Numbered from the stretch's first letter, positions 36,585 through 46,629 are shown. The stretch: DNA of 64,000 bases from Niastella vici (GCF_002077945.1 NZ_LVYD01000024.1:366642-430641); one strand, 5' to 3'. Notes: generated from the sequence alone by a model not told the origin. Translations and numbers: made by a program.

Positions 36585-39203
36585 TCAAAGAGAAAGACTA
36601 TTAAGAGAATCCAGATAGGCGCCGAGCTTTTGAACTGTTGCCCTTGAAATAATATCGGCTACCCGTAGGTTGAGATTTAATTTTTCATTTATTTGAGCAA
36701 CTAATTGTGTAGCTGTCAGGGAATGCCCCCCGGCAAGAAAGAAATCATCAGTAGTGCTAATTTTATCCTGGTTTAGAATTCTTTGAAATAAACTAAACAG
36801 GTATTCTTCGGTTGGTGTAGCTGGCAATTCCATCTTTCTATTACCGGTTTGTATCCTTTCTACCGGAATATTTTTCAATGCGCCCCTATCAATTTTTCCA
36901 TTAGGGTTTAAGGGCATTTCGTTCAAAACACAGTAATAATCCGGTACCATATAGCCAGGCAAGATCTCCCGAAGCAATTTCCATAATTCTAACATACATG
37001 ATTTGGTATATTCAGAATTTGATAACTGTGGGTTTTCCGATTGCTCACCTTTTGTAATAAAGTAACAGTGCAATTCTTTCCCGCTTGTGATACTATCTTT
37101 TACCAAAACGACTGCTTCTTTAACTGTCGGCTGGGCATTAACTATGCTTTCAACTTCTCCTATATCAACCCGATGTCCTCTTATTTTAATTTGGTAATCC
37201 TTTCTGCCGGCATAGGTTAATACACCATCTGGCCTGTATTTAACAACGTCCCCTGTCCTATACATACTATACCCCATGGCTCCAATTGAATTAGGCAAAA
37301 ATTTATTCATGGTTAATTCTCGATCATTGATATACCCTTTTCCAACACCATCACCGGCAATATAAAGCTCACCTTCGACGCCCAAAGGAACCATATCAAA
37401 GTTTTCATTAAGAACGAATAATTCGGTATTGCAAATCGGTGTACCTATCGGTACGCCCGTTACTTCATAATTATCGAAATCCCGTAGTATGTAAAAAGAA
37501 GAAACATCTGCACATTCAGTAACACCGTAAACATTAACGATATCACATTTGCAATGGGGAGATTGAGCCCAATCCTTTAATCGGCCGGCAGCTATGGGTT
37601 CGCCTCCTAAGAATAAATATCTAAGGCTTTTTAGTTTATCGTAGCTTTTAGCACAGTTTAATTCTACCAGCGGGTAAAAGGTACTTGGTGTACAGTTCAG
37701 GACAGTAATTTGCTGATCGTCAATAATATCAAGAATTTCAGCCGGATCATAAATCCCGCGGTTATACAAATGCAGTTCGGCGCCAGCAATTAATGGCATC
37801 ATCAAGGTCCGTTGTGTAATGTCAAAGCCAAATGAGCTGATGAGTAAAGATTTATCCTGTGGATTTATACCGAATTCTGTGGTAAACCAGTGCAGTAGAT
37901 TTCGCCAGCCCTTTTGAAAAACGCCGGCACACTTTGGTATTCCTGTTGATCCGGACGTATAAATCACATAGGCCAGATCTTCTCCGGTAATGGTTGGTTT
38001 CTTCAACAGTTCTAAAATTTCAACGCTTTCACTTGCAAAATCTTCTAATACAATCACCGGCAAATCCTTTTTCATCTTTGTTAATTGCCGGATATATTTT
38101 TTTTGGGCCACTATTACTTTAAGCTCGGCAGAGTCGAGCATTAGTTTTATCCGATCAGTAGGATAAGAAGGATCAAATGGAACGTATGCGCCACCGCTTT
38201 TTAAAACACCCAAAACGCCCACAATCATTTCAATGGATCGATCCGTATAAATGCCAACCAGGTCATCAGTAGTTATTCCCTTGGAGATTAAAAGCGCAGC
38301 GAGCTGGTCGGCCTTCTGATCCAATTCAAAATAGGTCAGGTGCTGCTGCCCAGATACCAGTGCTCTATTTTGAGGATTATTAAGAGCATGCTCTTCAAAA
38401 AGATTATGGTTACAGCTATATTTAATATCACTGATTTTTGGCCCGTTCAACTCGACAAGTAAAGTTTGAATTTCCTCATCCGAAAGCATGTGTACGCTTT
38501 TGATTAATTCAGTTGGACTTGCAATACCATTTTTTAAGGTATTATTAAACCAGGAAGCAAGCTTTTGTATGTTTACAGTGTTGTATAGCTCTTTTTTATA
38601 AATTATCGTTCCTTCTAAACGGTCATCTTCCAGATTAAATAAAAAAGCAATATCATTATTAGTTGGAGGTAAAAGGGGATGGATACTCTTCAGTGATATA
38701 ATAACATCAAATACCGTTGTTCTATCCTGGCCAGGTCTTTCATTGATTTCCTGTAAGACCTGATCAAACGGGTAATTTTGATGCTGGTAAATCTCTACAA
38801 GCTCTGATTGAACTGTTTGGATAAAATCAGCAATAGGCATATCTGCTTTTACATTACTCAGAACTGGCATGATATTGATCTGATCACACTCCTTCAGGGA
38901 TGGTATACCAAAAACTATTTGTGCATTACCAGTGTATTTATATAATAGTATACTCAGATTGGCACATAGCAACGTAAAAATTAAGGATGGCTCATTGTCC
39001 GCTATTTCTAAAATTTTATTAACCGTTTGCTGGTCACAACCAAACTGATATATCCCAGTTTCACAACTCGTCTTTTCCGATCTTTTATAATCGTGGATAA
39101 TATTTGCAGGGGAAATACCTTTTGAAATGATCTGCAGCCAAAAAGCTCTGTCATCTACAGTGGTATCAACAGCCATCTGTATTGGACTTGTTTCTTGTAG
39201 CAT
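36585..39203 (-). CDS. NRPS: half-condensation, adenylation, carrier domain
   Basis: 872 aa. Residues about 10-250 match only the C-terminal lobe of a condensation domain (FWLQIISKGIS, then YPFDQVLQEINE). The N-lobe with HHxxxDG is absent. The adenylation domain (about 265-780) has YVIYTSGSTGIPK, SFGFDIT, VNVYGVTE, YRTGDVVKY and NPNGKIDR. The carrier domain has DDFFLAGGHSL with the pantetheine Ser at 828. There is no thioesterase. A by-eye specificity code (D-I-R-N-F-G-V-D-V) matches no code I can name. It would load a single amino acid for the pathway. Confidence 0.85.
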   Translation of the reverse strand: MLQETSPIQMAVDTTVDDRAFWLQIISKGISPANIIHDYKRSEKTSCETGIYQFGCDQQTVNKILEIADNEPSLIFTLLCANLSILLYKYTGNAQIVFGIPSLKECDQINIMPVLSNVKADMPIADFIQTVQSELVEIYQHQNYPFDQVLQEINERPGQDRTTVFDVIISLKSIHPLLPPTNNDIAFLFNLEDDRLEGTIIYKKELYNTVNIQKLASWFNNTLKNGIASPTELIKSVHMLSDEEIQTLLVELNGPKISDIKYSCNHNLFEEHALNNPQNRALVSGQQHLTYFELDQKADQLAALLISKGITTDDLVGIYTDRSIEMIVGVLGVLKSGGAYVPFDPSYPTDRIKLMLDSAELKVIVAQKKYIRQLTKMKKDLPVIVLEDFASESVEILELLKKPTITGEDLAYVIYTSGSTGIPKCAGVFQKGWRNLLHWFTTEFGINPQDKSLLISSFGFDITQRTLMMPLIAGAELHLYNRGIYDPAEILDIIDDQQITVLNCTPSTFYPLVELNCAKSYDKLKSLRYLFLGGEPIAAGRLKDWAQSPHCKCDIVNVYGVTECADVSSFYILRDFDNYEVTGVPIGTPICNTELFVLNENFDMVPLGVEGELYIAGDGVGKGYINDRELTMNKFLPNSIGAMGYSMYRTGDVVKYRPDGVLTYAGRKDYQIKIRGHRVDIGEVESIVNAQPTVKEAVVLVKDSITSGKELHCYFITKGEQSENPQLSNSEYTKSCMLELWKLLREILPGYMVPDYYCVLNEMPLNPNGKIDRGALKNIPVERIQTGNRKMELPATPTEEYLFSLFQRILNQDKISTTDDFFLAGGHSLTATQLVAQINEKLNLNLRVADIISRATVQKLGAYLDSLNSLSL

Positions 39204-39218
39204 AAAACAATATTTTAT

Positions 39219-41606
39219 TTAAAATTTAAATTGCTTTTGAAGGTTTTGTTGACTTGAAAGAACCTCAGTTCCAGTATTGTTCCTGTTATATCTGATTTCC
39301 GATAATTTGACATTATGATTGGCTTTGACCTGTTCCAATGTCGATGTAAAGAGGCTTTTTATTTTGGTGATACTCGTAAGAATCTCGGCATTGTAAGAAA
39401 ATTTCAGACCCGAAAAATCTTTGTCATTGGTGCTTCTACCTATTATTGTCAAACCGATGTTTTTATTAATTTCAGGGAAACTAGTAGCAATGTCCGTTAG
39501 GGTATTCTGATACTGCCTTTCACACTCCATAAAAGCGTATCTGATCACAGGCACCTGCTGCCCGTATTTTTTTAACCGGTATCGATTAGCGAGTATGTGA
39601 AAGCAAAACAAGTAGTTTTTTTTAGCCTGCTTTAGTTCAAAACTCACTTTGCGTTTTAATTCGTCGAAACTCCAGCTTTTATTGATATCGATTATAATTG
39701 GAAAATAAACACCTTCCGTCGAACCAATTAATATAGAGATTGTAGAATACCCATCCAGATAACTTAAAGAATACAGCAGCGTACTTAAAACCATTACTCT
39801 GTCAACGGTATTTGAATCATACAGTTTATCGCTTTCGAAATCCAATTGATCCCATTCAGTTGGTTTAAATATTTCAGCAGGGTCTGAGAGTAATCTAGAT
39901 GTAAAACTGTAATCTTTGAATTTTGATAACCAGTATTGCAGTGCTGATTCGTAAGCCTCGCCGGCATACGCTTTAATTATGTCATGGTCCAGCTCCTTAG
40001 TCGTGATATTTAGATTGCAACTTTTTTCTATATTATCCAAAAGGTTTATAGGAATTTCCCTTTTGCCGGGGAACAGCATTTTGGCTTTCACACCATTGTT
40101 GAAATTTGTCAGATACCTTTTTATCTGTTCGACAGTAAAACCTCTCTGCAGGAGATAATAAATTGATATGAAATTAAAGCCAGGATCAGGTACATATACG
40201 GTTGGGCTTTTTAAGCTCATGAACGATTCTTCCATTAAATCACAGGCCTCACGCGCATTCATCGTATTATGTTGCCAATTAAAACTATTGCCTTTTATCC
40301 CATGTTTTTCACGGTCCCTCCAAATTGGCGTAGTCGTATCACAATACCAGACTAAGGGCCGGCAAAAATCTGGCGCCGTTTCTTCAATAAAATCCATGGT
40401 GTCTTTATATGATTCATAAGTCTCACCAGGAAACCCGACAAAAATTGAAGCGAATGTTAAAATACCATGTTTTCTGAGTAATGTGATTGCCGTAGCATAA
40501 TCATTACGCCGAGATTTTTTATTCATTATCGACAAAATGGTATCATTTGCAGATTCAATTCCCAGGAAAACTCCTGTACAACCGGCGTCTTTCATAAGCA
40601 TTATTGCCTCTTCGTCGCTGTTTCCACACCTGTAGAAACAATGCCACCGGAATGGATATTTTTCAGCAATCATCATCCGCATGATACTTTTAAACCTGGT
40701 CAATGGAATATTAAAAGTGTCATCACTAAAAAAGACATTCTTTACGGTGCCAACAGCTCTTATAGCATTTAACTGTTCTCTGATCCAATGTTCATCGGTA
40801 AAAACATATCTTTCGGCACGTAGCGGGAAAGCACAAAAGGAACACTCAAAGGGGCAACTTTTGGATGTTTTAAGATTTATATACTCGCCAATAGCTTCTT
40901 TAGGGAAAAGTGAGTAGTTGATGGGATTTTTATCCAGGGGATTATCTTCACCTTTGACACTGGTGATAACATACTTGCCATGATGCAGGTAACCAATGTT
41001 ATCAATTGCGTCTAAATCTTCAGCGCATTTTAGTTCTTGAATTATTCTAAATAGCGCAAATTCGCCCTCTTTGCTGAATACATAAATATCGGCGCCCAAA
41101 TACTTCAAAAAAGCCTGAAGGGTTATATCATCCTTTTCTTCGGTTTGCTTAGACATATATGGACCGCCTACAACAATTTTTACCTTCTGGTTATATTGCC
41201 GGATGAATGATATAATTTCAAGAATTGGAGAATCCGAAATGTAAATCGTTGTCGTAATTGCAATCGTAAGAATATCTTCCTGTAATAATTTTTGCCGAAG
41301 AAGATCCTTATCGATATTAAAATTATTTATGTAATCGAAACTGAATCCTTTATTGTGAAGAAAAGTGGCTATAGGAGGAATAGCAGGCCATAACAGGTCA
41401 TGATTGCTGAAACGTCTCTTGCTGAACTGTGAACTCGCATTAAAATATTTATTTAGAATATCCTGCCCCCGGTAGGGCCTTCCTTCAATTTCAATAAAGT
41501 TCAAATTTAGGTCCCTGAATGCAACATTATCTTCCCCCATGGATTTTACTTCGGCTACCACTTTGCCAAAGTCCAAATCATTATACCCAATGATTAAGCA
41601 ATCCAT
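39219..41606 (-). CDS. B12-binding radical SAM enzyme fused to half a condensation domain
   Basis: About 795 aa from MDCLIIGYND; an upstream Met at 41639 overlaps the previous gene. A cobalamin-binding-type N-domain (KIVVGGPYMS) is followed by the radical SAM core with CxxxCxxC (SCPFECSFCAF, near 40850), FFSDDTFN and FVGFPGETYESY. This resembles PhpK-like class B methylases, which methylate unreactive carbon or phosphorus. Residues from about 560 to 760 (ALQYWLSKFKD ... FDELKRKVSFEL) resemble the C-lobe of an NRPS condensation domain. That could hold the enzyme on a carrier-bound substrate. Confidence 0.8.
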   Translation of the reverse strand: MDCLIIGYNDLDFGKVVAEVKSMGEDNVAFRDLNLNFIEIEGRPYRGQDILNKYFNASSQFSKRRFSNHDLLWPAIPPIATFLHNKGFSFDYINNFNIDKDLLRQKLLQEDILTIAITTTIYISDSPILEIISFIRQYNQKVKIVVGGPYMSKQTEEKDDITLQAFLKYLGADIYVFSKEGEFALFRIIQELKCAEDLDAIDNIGYLHHGKYVITSVKGEDNPLDKNPINYSLFPKEAIGEYINLKTSKSCPFECSFCAFPLRAERYVFTDEHWIREQLNAIRAVGTVKNVFFSDDTFNIPLTRFKSIMRMMIAEKYPFRWHCFYRCGNSDEEAIMLMKDAGCTGVFLGIESANDTILSIMNKKSRRNDYATAITLLRKHGILTFASIFVGFPGETYESYKDTMDFIEETAPDFCRPLVWYCDTTTPIWRDREKHGIKGNSFNWQHNTMNAREACDLMEESFMSLKSPTVYVPDPGFNFISIYYLLQRGFTVEQIKRYLTNFNNGVKAKMLFPGKREIPINLLDNIEKSCNLNITTKELDHDIIKAYAGEAYESALQYWLSKFKDYSFTSRLLSDPAEIFKPTEWDQLDFESDKLYDSNTVDRVMVLSTLLYSLSYLDGYSTISILIGSTEGVYFPIIIDINKSWSFDELKRKVSFELKQAKKNYLFCFHILANRYRLKKYGQQVPVIRYAFMECERQYQNTLTDIATSFPEINKNIGLTIIGRSTNDKDFSGLKFSYNAEILTSITKIKSLFTSTLEQVKANHNVKLSEIRYNRNNTGTEVLSSQQNLQKQFKF

Positions 41607-41628
41607 AGTAAAATAGTTTATAATTAAA

Positions 41629-42603
41629 TTACATTTCAAGTTTTGCGACTATCTGATAAGAGAAAGTAGGATTGACGCATTCCCCAGGCGTTTCCACGGG
41701 GTCCATCTGCAGGTAGTCAAAATTGCGGAACAAATGAGTCAATTGTTCTCTGTTACGGATCATATGCCTCGTATGCAAAGAGGCGAACTTTTCCGTTTGC
41801 TGTATCACTTTTTCAAAATCTTCCTGTTTGAAATTTGTTGGGAACAGGTGTGGATTTTGCCCAATAAGTCTTCTTGCTTTTTGAGCATAAAATTCTCTTT
41901 TTTCGGGTGTCGTAGGTTCGCCTTCCATGGCTGTCGTTACAACGCAGCCGCCGGGCTTAAGCAAATATTTCCATTTATCGACTACGGCCTGCTTCAAGTC
42001 ATCTTTTATTACAGAAAGAAATTCATCGGTGATTATTAAATCAAACTCACTTTCCGGAAAATTGCCCAGTATGATATTATCGCAAACCAGGGTCTCCAGT
42101 TTTATAGATGAATTATCCGCATACCATTTGGCATTCTGAAGAGGGGTAAGACAAATATCTGCAATGGTTATTTGTGGATTACTTTTTTGACCGGTCTTGA
42201 ACTGATATTCTTCCATAGCTTCATGGAGCTTTGCGAGCATGCCATAATCTGCACAAGCTGAAATAAATACTTTAGCATTTGGGTTTTCCAGTAAAACCTC
42301 TAAAATGGCGTCTACATAAAAAGGATACCAGTCCGGTACAGCGACCATATTAACAAGTCTTAAAAATTGCCAGGTACTATGATACCAGTCACATGATAGT
42401 ATCTTATCATCAACTATTTTTAAATCCTTCGCCCATTGCTCCATTCCCCCAATGTTTTTATTTACACAACTTTGAGGCGCCCATTGTGCCATGTGTAAAC
42501 AAGACTTTTGTAAAGTCTTAAAGTTTTCGGCTTTTGCCGGCATAGTTTTGATTAATAGATTGTCCATAGATTTAATTTTTAAAAAATGACGAGAATCAAA
42601 CAT
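41629..42603 (-). CDS. SAM-dependent methyltransferase
   Basis: 324 aa. The class I Rossmann-like core has AKVFISACADYGMLAKLHE (motif I region), IADICLTPL, FDLIITDEFLSV and LLKPGGCVVTT. The start overlaps the KAS-like stop (TAATG), implying translational coupling; an ATG at 42567 is an alternative. It probably O-, N- or C-methylates an intermediate of the operon's product. Substrate unknown. Confidence 0.75.
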   Translation of the reverse strand: MFDSRHFLKIKSMDNLLIKTMPAKAENFKTLQKSCLHMAQWAPQSCVNKNIGGMEQWAKDLKIVDDKILSCDWYHSTWQFLRLVNMVAVPDWYPFYVDAILEVLLENPNAKVFISACADYGMLAKLHEAMEEYQFKTGQKSNPQITIADICLTPLQNAKWYADNSSIKLETLVCDNIILGNFPESEFDLIITDEFLSVIKDDLKQAVVDKWKYLLKPGGCVVTTAMEGEPTTPEKREFYAQKARRLIGQNPHLFPTNFKQEDFEKVIQQTEKFASLHTRHMIRNREQLTHLFRNFDYLQMDPVETPGECVNPTFSYQIVAKLEM

Positions 42604-43571
42604 TAATTCATTCTTAGTAGTAAGGTGTTCCAGGACGTTCCTGTACCGAGACCGTAGACGATTACGTAATCGCCCTTTTTTAAAATACCTTTTTGTGTTA
42701 CACCTGCAATATTTCTAATGATATCTACATCGCCCATATGACCACCTTCGGTTACATTATCCAGAAATACCCTGTCTTTGGAAAAAGGGAGAATCTTACA
42801 GTATAAATTCCAACTGTAGCGGGATAAATTTTGTGGGATTATACAAGCAACATCATCTATCCTAAGATTATTCTTTTTTAAAAGGGTATGAATCAAATCC
42901 GATCCGGTAGTAAATACCTCCATCACATTTTTTGAACTCGCGAGGTCTTTAACCATGGAAATTTTACCACTGCTTACCGAAATAAAATCCAATATTTCCA
43001 GCCCCTTACTACTTTCGGAAACTTCTAAAATGCCAACGCCATCACTAACTACAATATTTCCACCCATAATTCTTTTATCGGGATTTTCAAAATAGTTTCG
43101 TGACAGCAGTAATATTCTTTTTTCATTATCCTCTGCCATCAGAGATTTGGCGATTTTAAGCGCAATCAGGGAGCTGGAGCATTCCTGTTCTACATTGAAA
43201 ATTTGGGCATTGACCAGGTTGAATCGTTCTTGTAAATAGTAAGGCACGTTAATACAGGAATGATCTGTCAGGCTCCAGGGATCACCTACCGCTATAGAAT
43301 TACCTCTTGTATAAATTATATATCCAATATCTTCAGGAAAAGCGGTCGTGTTATCAAAATATTTCTCCAGTAGCTCGCTGAAAATATCAGGCTCCATTGC
43401 CCTGTCACCCACATATACATTATTCACACCCATCCCGTTTTTCAATACATTCAGCACGTCGGAGCGATTGGTATTTTTTTCGAAATAATCTAAATTCAAC
43501 TGTTCTACAAAATCATCAACTGAAAATGATTTTTTCGGAATGGCTATATCTGTATAGGTTATGGCAATCAT
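42603..43571 (-). CDS. KAS III-like enzyme with non-canonical active site
   Basis: 322 aa, thiolase fold of FabH type. The nucleophile is C131 (VEQECSSSLIAL). The usual HQAN histidine motif is replaced by IIPQNLS. The Asn motif GNxS is replaced by GGHMGDVD, reminiscent of the GH-x-G-x-x-D element of KAS III-like acyltransferases (CerJ/ChlB3 type). It may therefore transfer an acyl chain rather than do decarboxylative condensation. It lies next to the ACP and upstream of the methyltransferase. Confidence 0.75.
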   Translation of the reverse strand: MIAITYTDIAIPKKSFSVDDFVEQLNLDYFEKNTNRSDVLNVLKNGMGVNNVYVGDRAMEPDIFSELLEKYFDNTTAFPEDIGYIIYTRGNSIAVGDPWSLTDHSCINVPYYLQERFNLVNAQIFNVEQECSSSLIALKIAKSLMAEDNEKRILLLSRNYFENPDKRIMGGNIVVSDGVGILEVSESSKGLEILDFISVSSGKISMVKDLASSKNVMEVFTTGSDLIHTLLKKNNLRIDDVACIIPQNLSRYSWNLYCKILPFSKDRVFLDNVTEGGHMGDVDIIRNIAGVTQKGILKKGDYVIVYGLGTGTSWNTLLLRMN

Positions 43572-43615
43572 TAGACAGGTTATAAAATGGATAAATTAGT
43601 AGTTCATTATTGAGT

Positions 43616-43891
43616 TTAAAAGAAGTGTCCGCCGGCATATGGAGCTGCACTTTTCTCCATTAAAATTTTATAGATATTCTCTATTGTATTTAGCTTCTTG
43701 ATATTCTTTTCGGGCTCTATGTAAATGCCGTGCTTATTTTCTAAAAGCTCAATCAAGTTGACTATTGAAATGGAGTTATATCCAAATTCAAACAGATCAT
43801 CAGTAAAGGAAATTTGCAACAGCTCCTTTTTGCCTGCAGCGGCCTCAATGACTAATTCCTTGATGCCTTCATGGGTTATTAATTCATGCAT
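43616..43891 (-). CDS. Acyl/peptidyl carrier protein
   Basis: 91 aa, a single carrier domain. DDLFEFGYNSISIVNLIELL holds the phosphopantetheine serine S40 in G-Y-N-S (usual G-x-D-S). It would be activated by the Sfp-type transferase at the operon end and would carry the acyl substrate for the KAS III-like enzyme next door. Confidence 0.8.
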   Translation of the reverse strand: MHELITHEGIKELVIEAAAGKKELLQISFTDDLFEFGYNSISIVNLIELLENKHGIYIEPEKNIKKLNTIENIYKILMEKSAAPYAGGHFF

Positions 43892-43917
43892 TTGATTATT
43901 TTTTTGTGATTAATCGC

Positions 43918-44430
43918 TTATAATTTGCACAGGTGATTTACCGGTAATTCCAGCAAAAGATTCCTTTGTAAAAGTTCAATTCTCACCAGTATCATTTCTC
44001 TTTTATTATATTGAATGATTTCACATTTAAGACCGGCCAACGGGCCATCTGTGATCGAAACGGTTTCTCCATTTTGGAATACGTTAAAGGAAACTTCTAT
44101 ATGCTCACCCGCGTCAACAATAATTTTTAGATCGCCTATAACTGAATCGGCGACCCTTGCTATTTTTTGACTAAAACGAACAAAGTGTAGTGCGCCCTGC
44201 GTTTCAAGGCACAGATAGTAGTCTTTAAATTGGTTCAGATAGACAAACAGATACGAAGGAAAAAGTGGACTATCCAATATTTTTACCCGATCACTCCACT
44301 GTCTTGCTATTTTCACCAGTGGTAAATAATGCTGGATTTTCATTTTATCAAGCTGACCAGCTACTTTTTTTTCCTGCTTTGAATTTGTATATATTAAATA
44401 CCAGCCTTTGTTAAATGATACCGCTTCCAT
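43918..44430 (-). CDS. NusG/RfaH-like antiterminator (UpxY type)
   Basis: 170 aa. The N-terminal NGN domain is GWYLIYTNSKQEKKVAGQL, with PLFPSYLFVYL. A KOW-like C-terminus contains GETVSITDGPLAGLKCEII. Bacteroidota UpxY proteins at operon heads let RNA polymerase read through the long operon that follows. It is the first gene of the biosynthetic operon, so it likely controls that operon in cis. Confidence 0.85.
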   Translation of the reverse strand: MEAVSFNKGWYLIYTNSKQEKKVAGQLDKMKIQHYLPLVKIARQWSDRVKILDSPLFPSYLFVYLNQFKDYYLCLETQGALHFVRFSQKIARVADSVIGDLKIIVDAGEHIEVSFNVFQNGETVSITDGPLAGLKCEIIQYNKREMILVRIELLQRNLLLELPVNHLCKL

Positions 44431-44523
44431 ACCTCAAACAATTTCTTTTTGAAAATCATTCAGTAACATTCCAAAGGGAGCGGAATTATATTTTTAATTT
44501 CTATAGGGTACGGGAAAAGGAAT

Positions 44524-44548
44524 TAGTTATAGTATATGATTATAACTA
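44524..44548. promoter_or_regulatory. Palindrome upstream of the biosynthetic operon
   Basis: Perfect inverted repeat TAGTTATA-N9-TATAACTA about 95 bp upstream of the NusG-like start, in the only sizeable gap between that gene and the antiporter. It may be an operator or part of the leader. Confidence 0.4.
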
Positions 44549-44672
44549 TCAAGTGAATGGAACTAAAAAATAAAAACAGATTCAATAATTGTTGGAAATC
44601 TTGTAGCCTTGTTGTAGAAATTTGAAAAAAAATTTTCTTACGAAGCAGGGGGGAGCTTGTGAGCAGATAAAA

Positions 44673-46109
44673 CTATGGCCATGACGTCGCCTTTTGTAGA
44701 AATGAATCATTTTTATTTTGTCCAACTCTAATCTTGTTGGGCATTTTGTTTATAATATTTAAAATTGGACTGGTTATAAAAGTTGTGAAGAGTGCCATTA
44801 TAACCATTATTGTGAATAACTCCGGTTTTAATATACCGAGCTCATATCCGATATTTAAAACGACCAATTCCGTTAAACCTCTTGTATTCATCAATACGCC
44901 AATAGATAGACTGGTTTTTACCTGTTCCCCCATTAGCCTTGCAGAAACAGTGCAACCGATAAATTTACCTACAATGGCAACTGCAATCAGTATAATACAA
45001 TCAACCCAAGTGGCTGAATTGTTTAAAAGTCCAATTTGAGTTCTAAGCCCAGTAAAGGCAAAGTATAAGGGCAATAACAGCACGAATGCGAAATTTTCCA
45101 GTTTATCAATTACATACTTTCTGAAATCAGAATCGGCGGGCATAATGGCGCCAGCTAAAAATGCTCCAAAAAGCATGTGCACACCGATTACCTCACTGAT
45201 ATATGAACTCACCAATAAAGTTGAATAAACCCAAAAAAATGTCGAATTGCTCCCTTTATTTTTTTGAAAGAGTTTTTTGATAAATGGCTTTATGACCATA
45301 ATCATTAAAGAAACGAAGAACGCCACAAACAAGAAGGTGTACATCGCAAAAGTGCTGGACCCGGCTTTAATAGTAGCTATAACAACAGCCAGTATGCACC
45401 AGGCAATTATATCGTTGAGGGCAGTACATGAAATTACAATTGAACCCAGGCGGGTATTTGTTATTCCTCTATCCCTCATAATTCTTGCCAGAACAGTAAA
45501 TGAAGTTATACTTACAGCGACTCCGATGTAAAGGGCATATGTTAAAAATGACAAATTTGTGGGGAGATAGGTCTTAAAAATTGTGAGCGACAATAATACT
45601 CCAAGTATAAAAGGGAGAATAATACTTGCATAGCTAATGCCTATAATTGTCCGGGCTTCCTCTTTAATCACGTTCAACTTGAATTCCATCCCTACAATAA
45701 ACATAAAGATCAACAGGCCAATGTTACTTAAAACCTGCAGGTTTGAAAGTGATGATTTGGGGAAAATGAACTGGCTAACATCCGGCAAAACTAACCCCAG
45801 CACAGATGGTCCCAGAATGATGCCGGCAACAATTTCACCCATTACAATTGGTTGGCCAATTTTCTTAAACAGTAAGCCTGTTAATCTGGCTACAATAAGA
45901 ATAAGAGCAACTTGAAAAATTATTATGGCTTGTGAATTTGAAAGTGCCTTCAAAATTTGTGATAAAGAGGATTCGCCTGATTGAACTTTAATAGAAGAAA
46001 TGTTTTCTACTGGTAGACTAATATTCCTACTTACATATAAAACATAAATCATTATGGCAGTCAATGCAACGCCGAACAGATAATATATAGTTATGGATTT
46101 AACTTTCAT
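44673..46109 (-). CDS. Cation/proton antiporter (CPA2, Kef/NapA-like)
   Basis: 478 aa with about 12 TM segments. Typical stretches are GQPIVMGEIVAGIILGPSVL, MFIVGMEFKLNVIK and GVHMLFGAFLAGAIMP. There is no RCK/TrkA-N regulatory domain. It is transcribed in the same direction as, and upstream of, the NRPS operon (about 240-bp gap). In related clusters such transporters may give self-protection or ion balance; here that is inference. Confidence 0.85.
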   Translation of the reverse strand: MKVKSITIYYLFGVALTAIMIYVLYVSRNISLPVENISSIKVQSGESSLSQILKALSNSQAIIIFQVALILIVARLTGLLFKKIGQPIVMGEIVAGIILGPSVLGLVLPDVSQFIFPKSSLSNLQVLSNIGLLIFMFIVGMEFKLNVIKEEARTIIGISYASIILPFILGVLLSLTIFKTYLPTNLSFLTYALYIGVAVSITSFTVLARIMRDRGITNTRLGSIVISCTALNDIIAWCILAVVIATIKAGSSTFAMYTFLFVAFFVSLMIMVIKPFIKKLFQKNKGSNSTFFWVYSTLLVSSYISEVIGVHMLFGAFLAGAIMPADSDFRKYVIDKLENFAFVLLLPLYFAFTGLRTQIGLLNNSATWVDCIILIAVAIVGKFIGCTVSARLMGEQVKTSLSIGVLMNTRGLTELVVLNIGYELGILKPELFTIMVIMALFTTFITSPILNIINKMPNKIRVGQNKNDSFLQKATSWP

Positions 46110-46629
46110 AGATAAGTCTTTAATGATTAATGATAATCAATAACAGATCCAACTAATCAATGAATGTTTAATGACAAAATATCATCTTAAAGTGCAAAAT
46201 ATAATTGCTCTTTTAGATCAATCTGCATTTAAAAACTGTCCGGAATTTTTAATGCAAACTAATAATTCCTGTCTTAAGCTATTTTATAGATTTGGGTAGA
46301 GCTATCGCTAAACAAACTCCCAGAAGTTTATTTAGGATAAATGAAGAAGAAAAATTAAAATTTGCCACAGCCTCAAAATCAGAAAACCAAGCTTAAATGG
46401 AGTAAAGTCCATTATAAACATTTTACGGTTAGCAAAATCCGAAATCTATTTTAAGTTAGCATTTCTTTTTAAATCTGTCAAGACTTAAAATGTATATCTT
46501 TTATCAGTAATTGTATTTTGTAGAAATTTAAAATATTGGATTAATCTATGTCAGGTGAGTAGATTGTCAAGTATATACGCAGAATTGCTCCGAGATGGAG
46601 TGCAGATCATGGATTCAATCAATGAATTG
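46110..46629. other. Intergenic interval, no gene seen
   Basis: AT-rich DNA between the antiporter and the mobilisation module. Six-frame reading shows only short frames. It must contain the antiporter promoter, and it may mark the boundary of the mobilisable element, though no attachment-site repeat could be identified. Confidence 0.4.
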
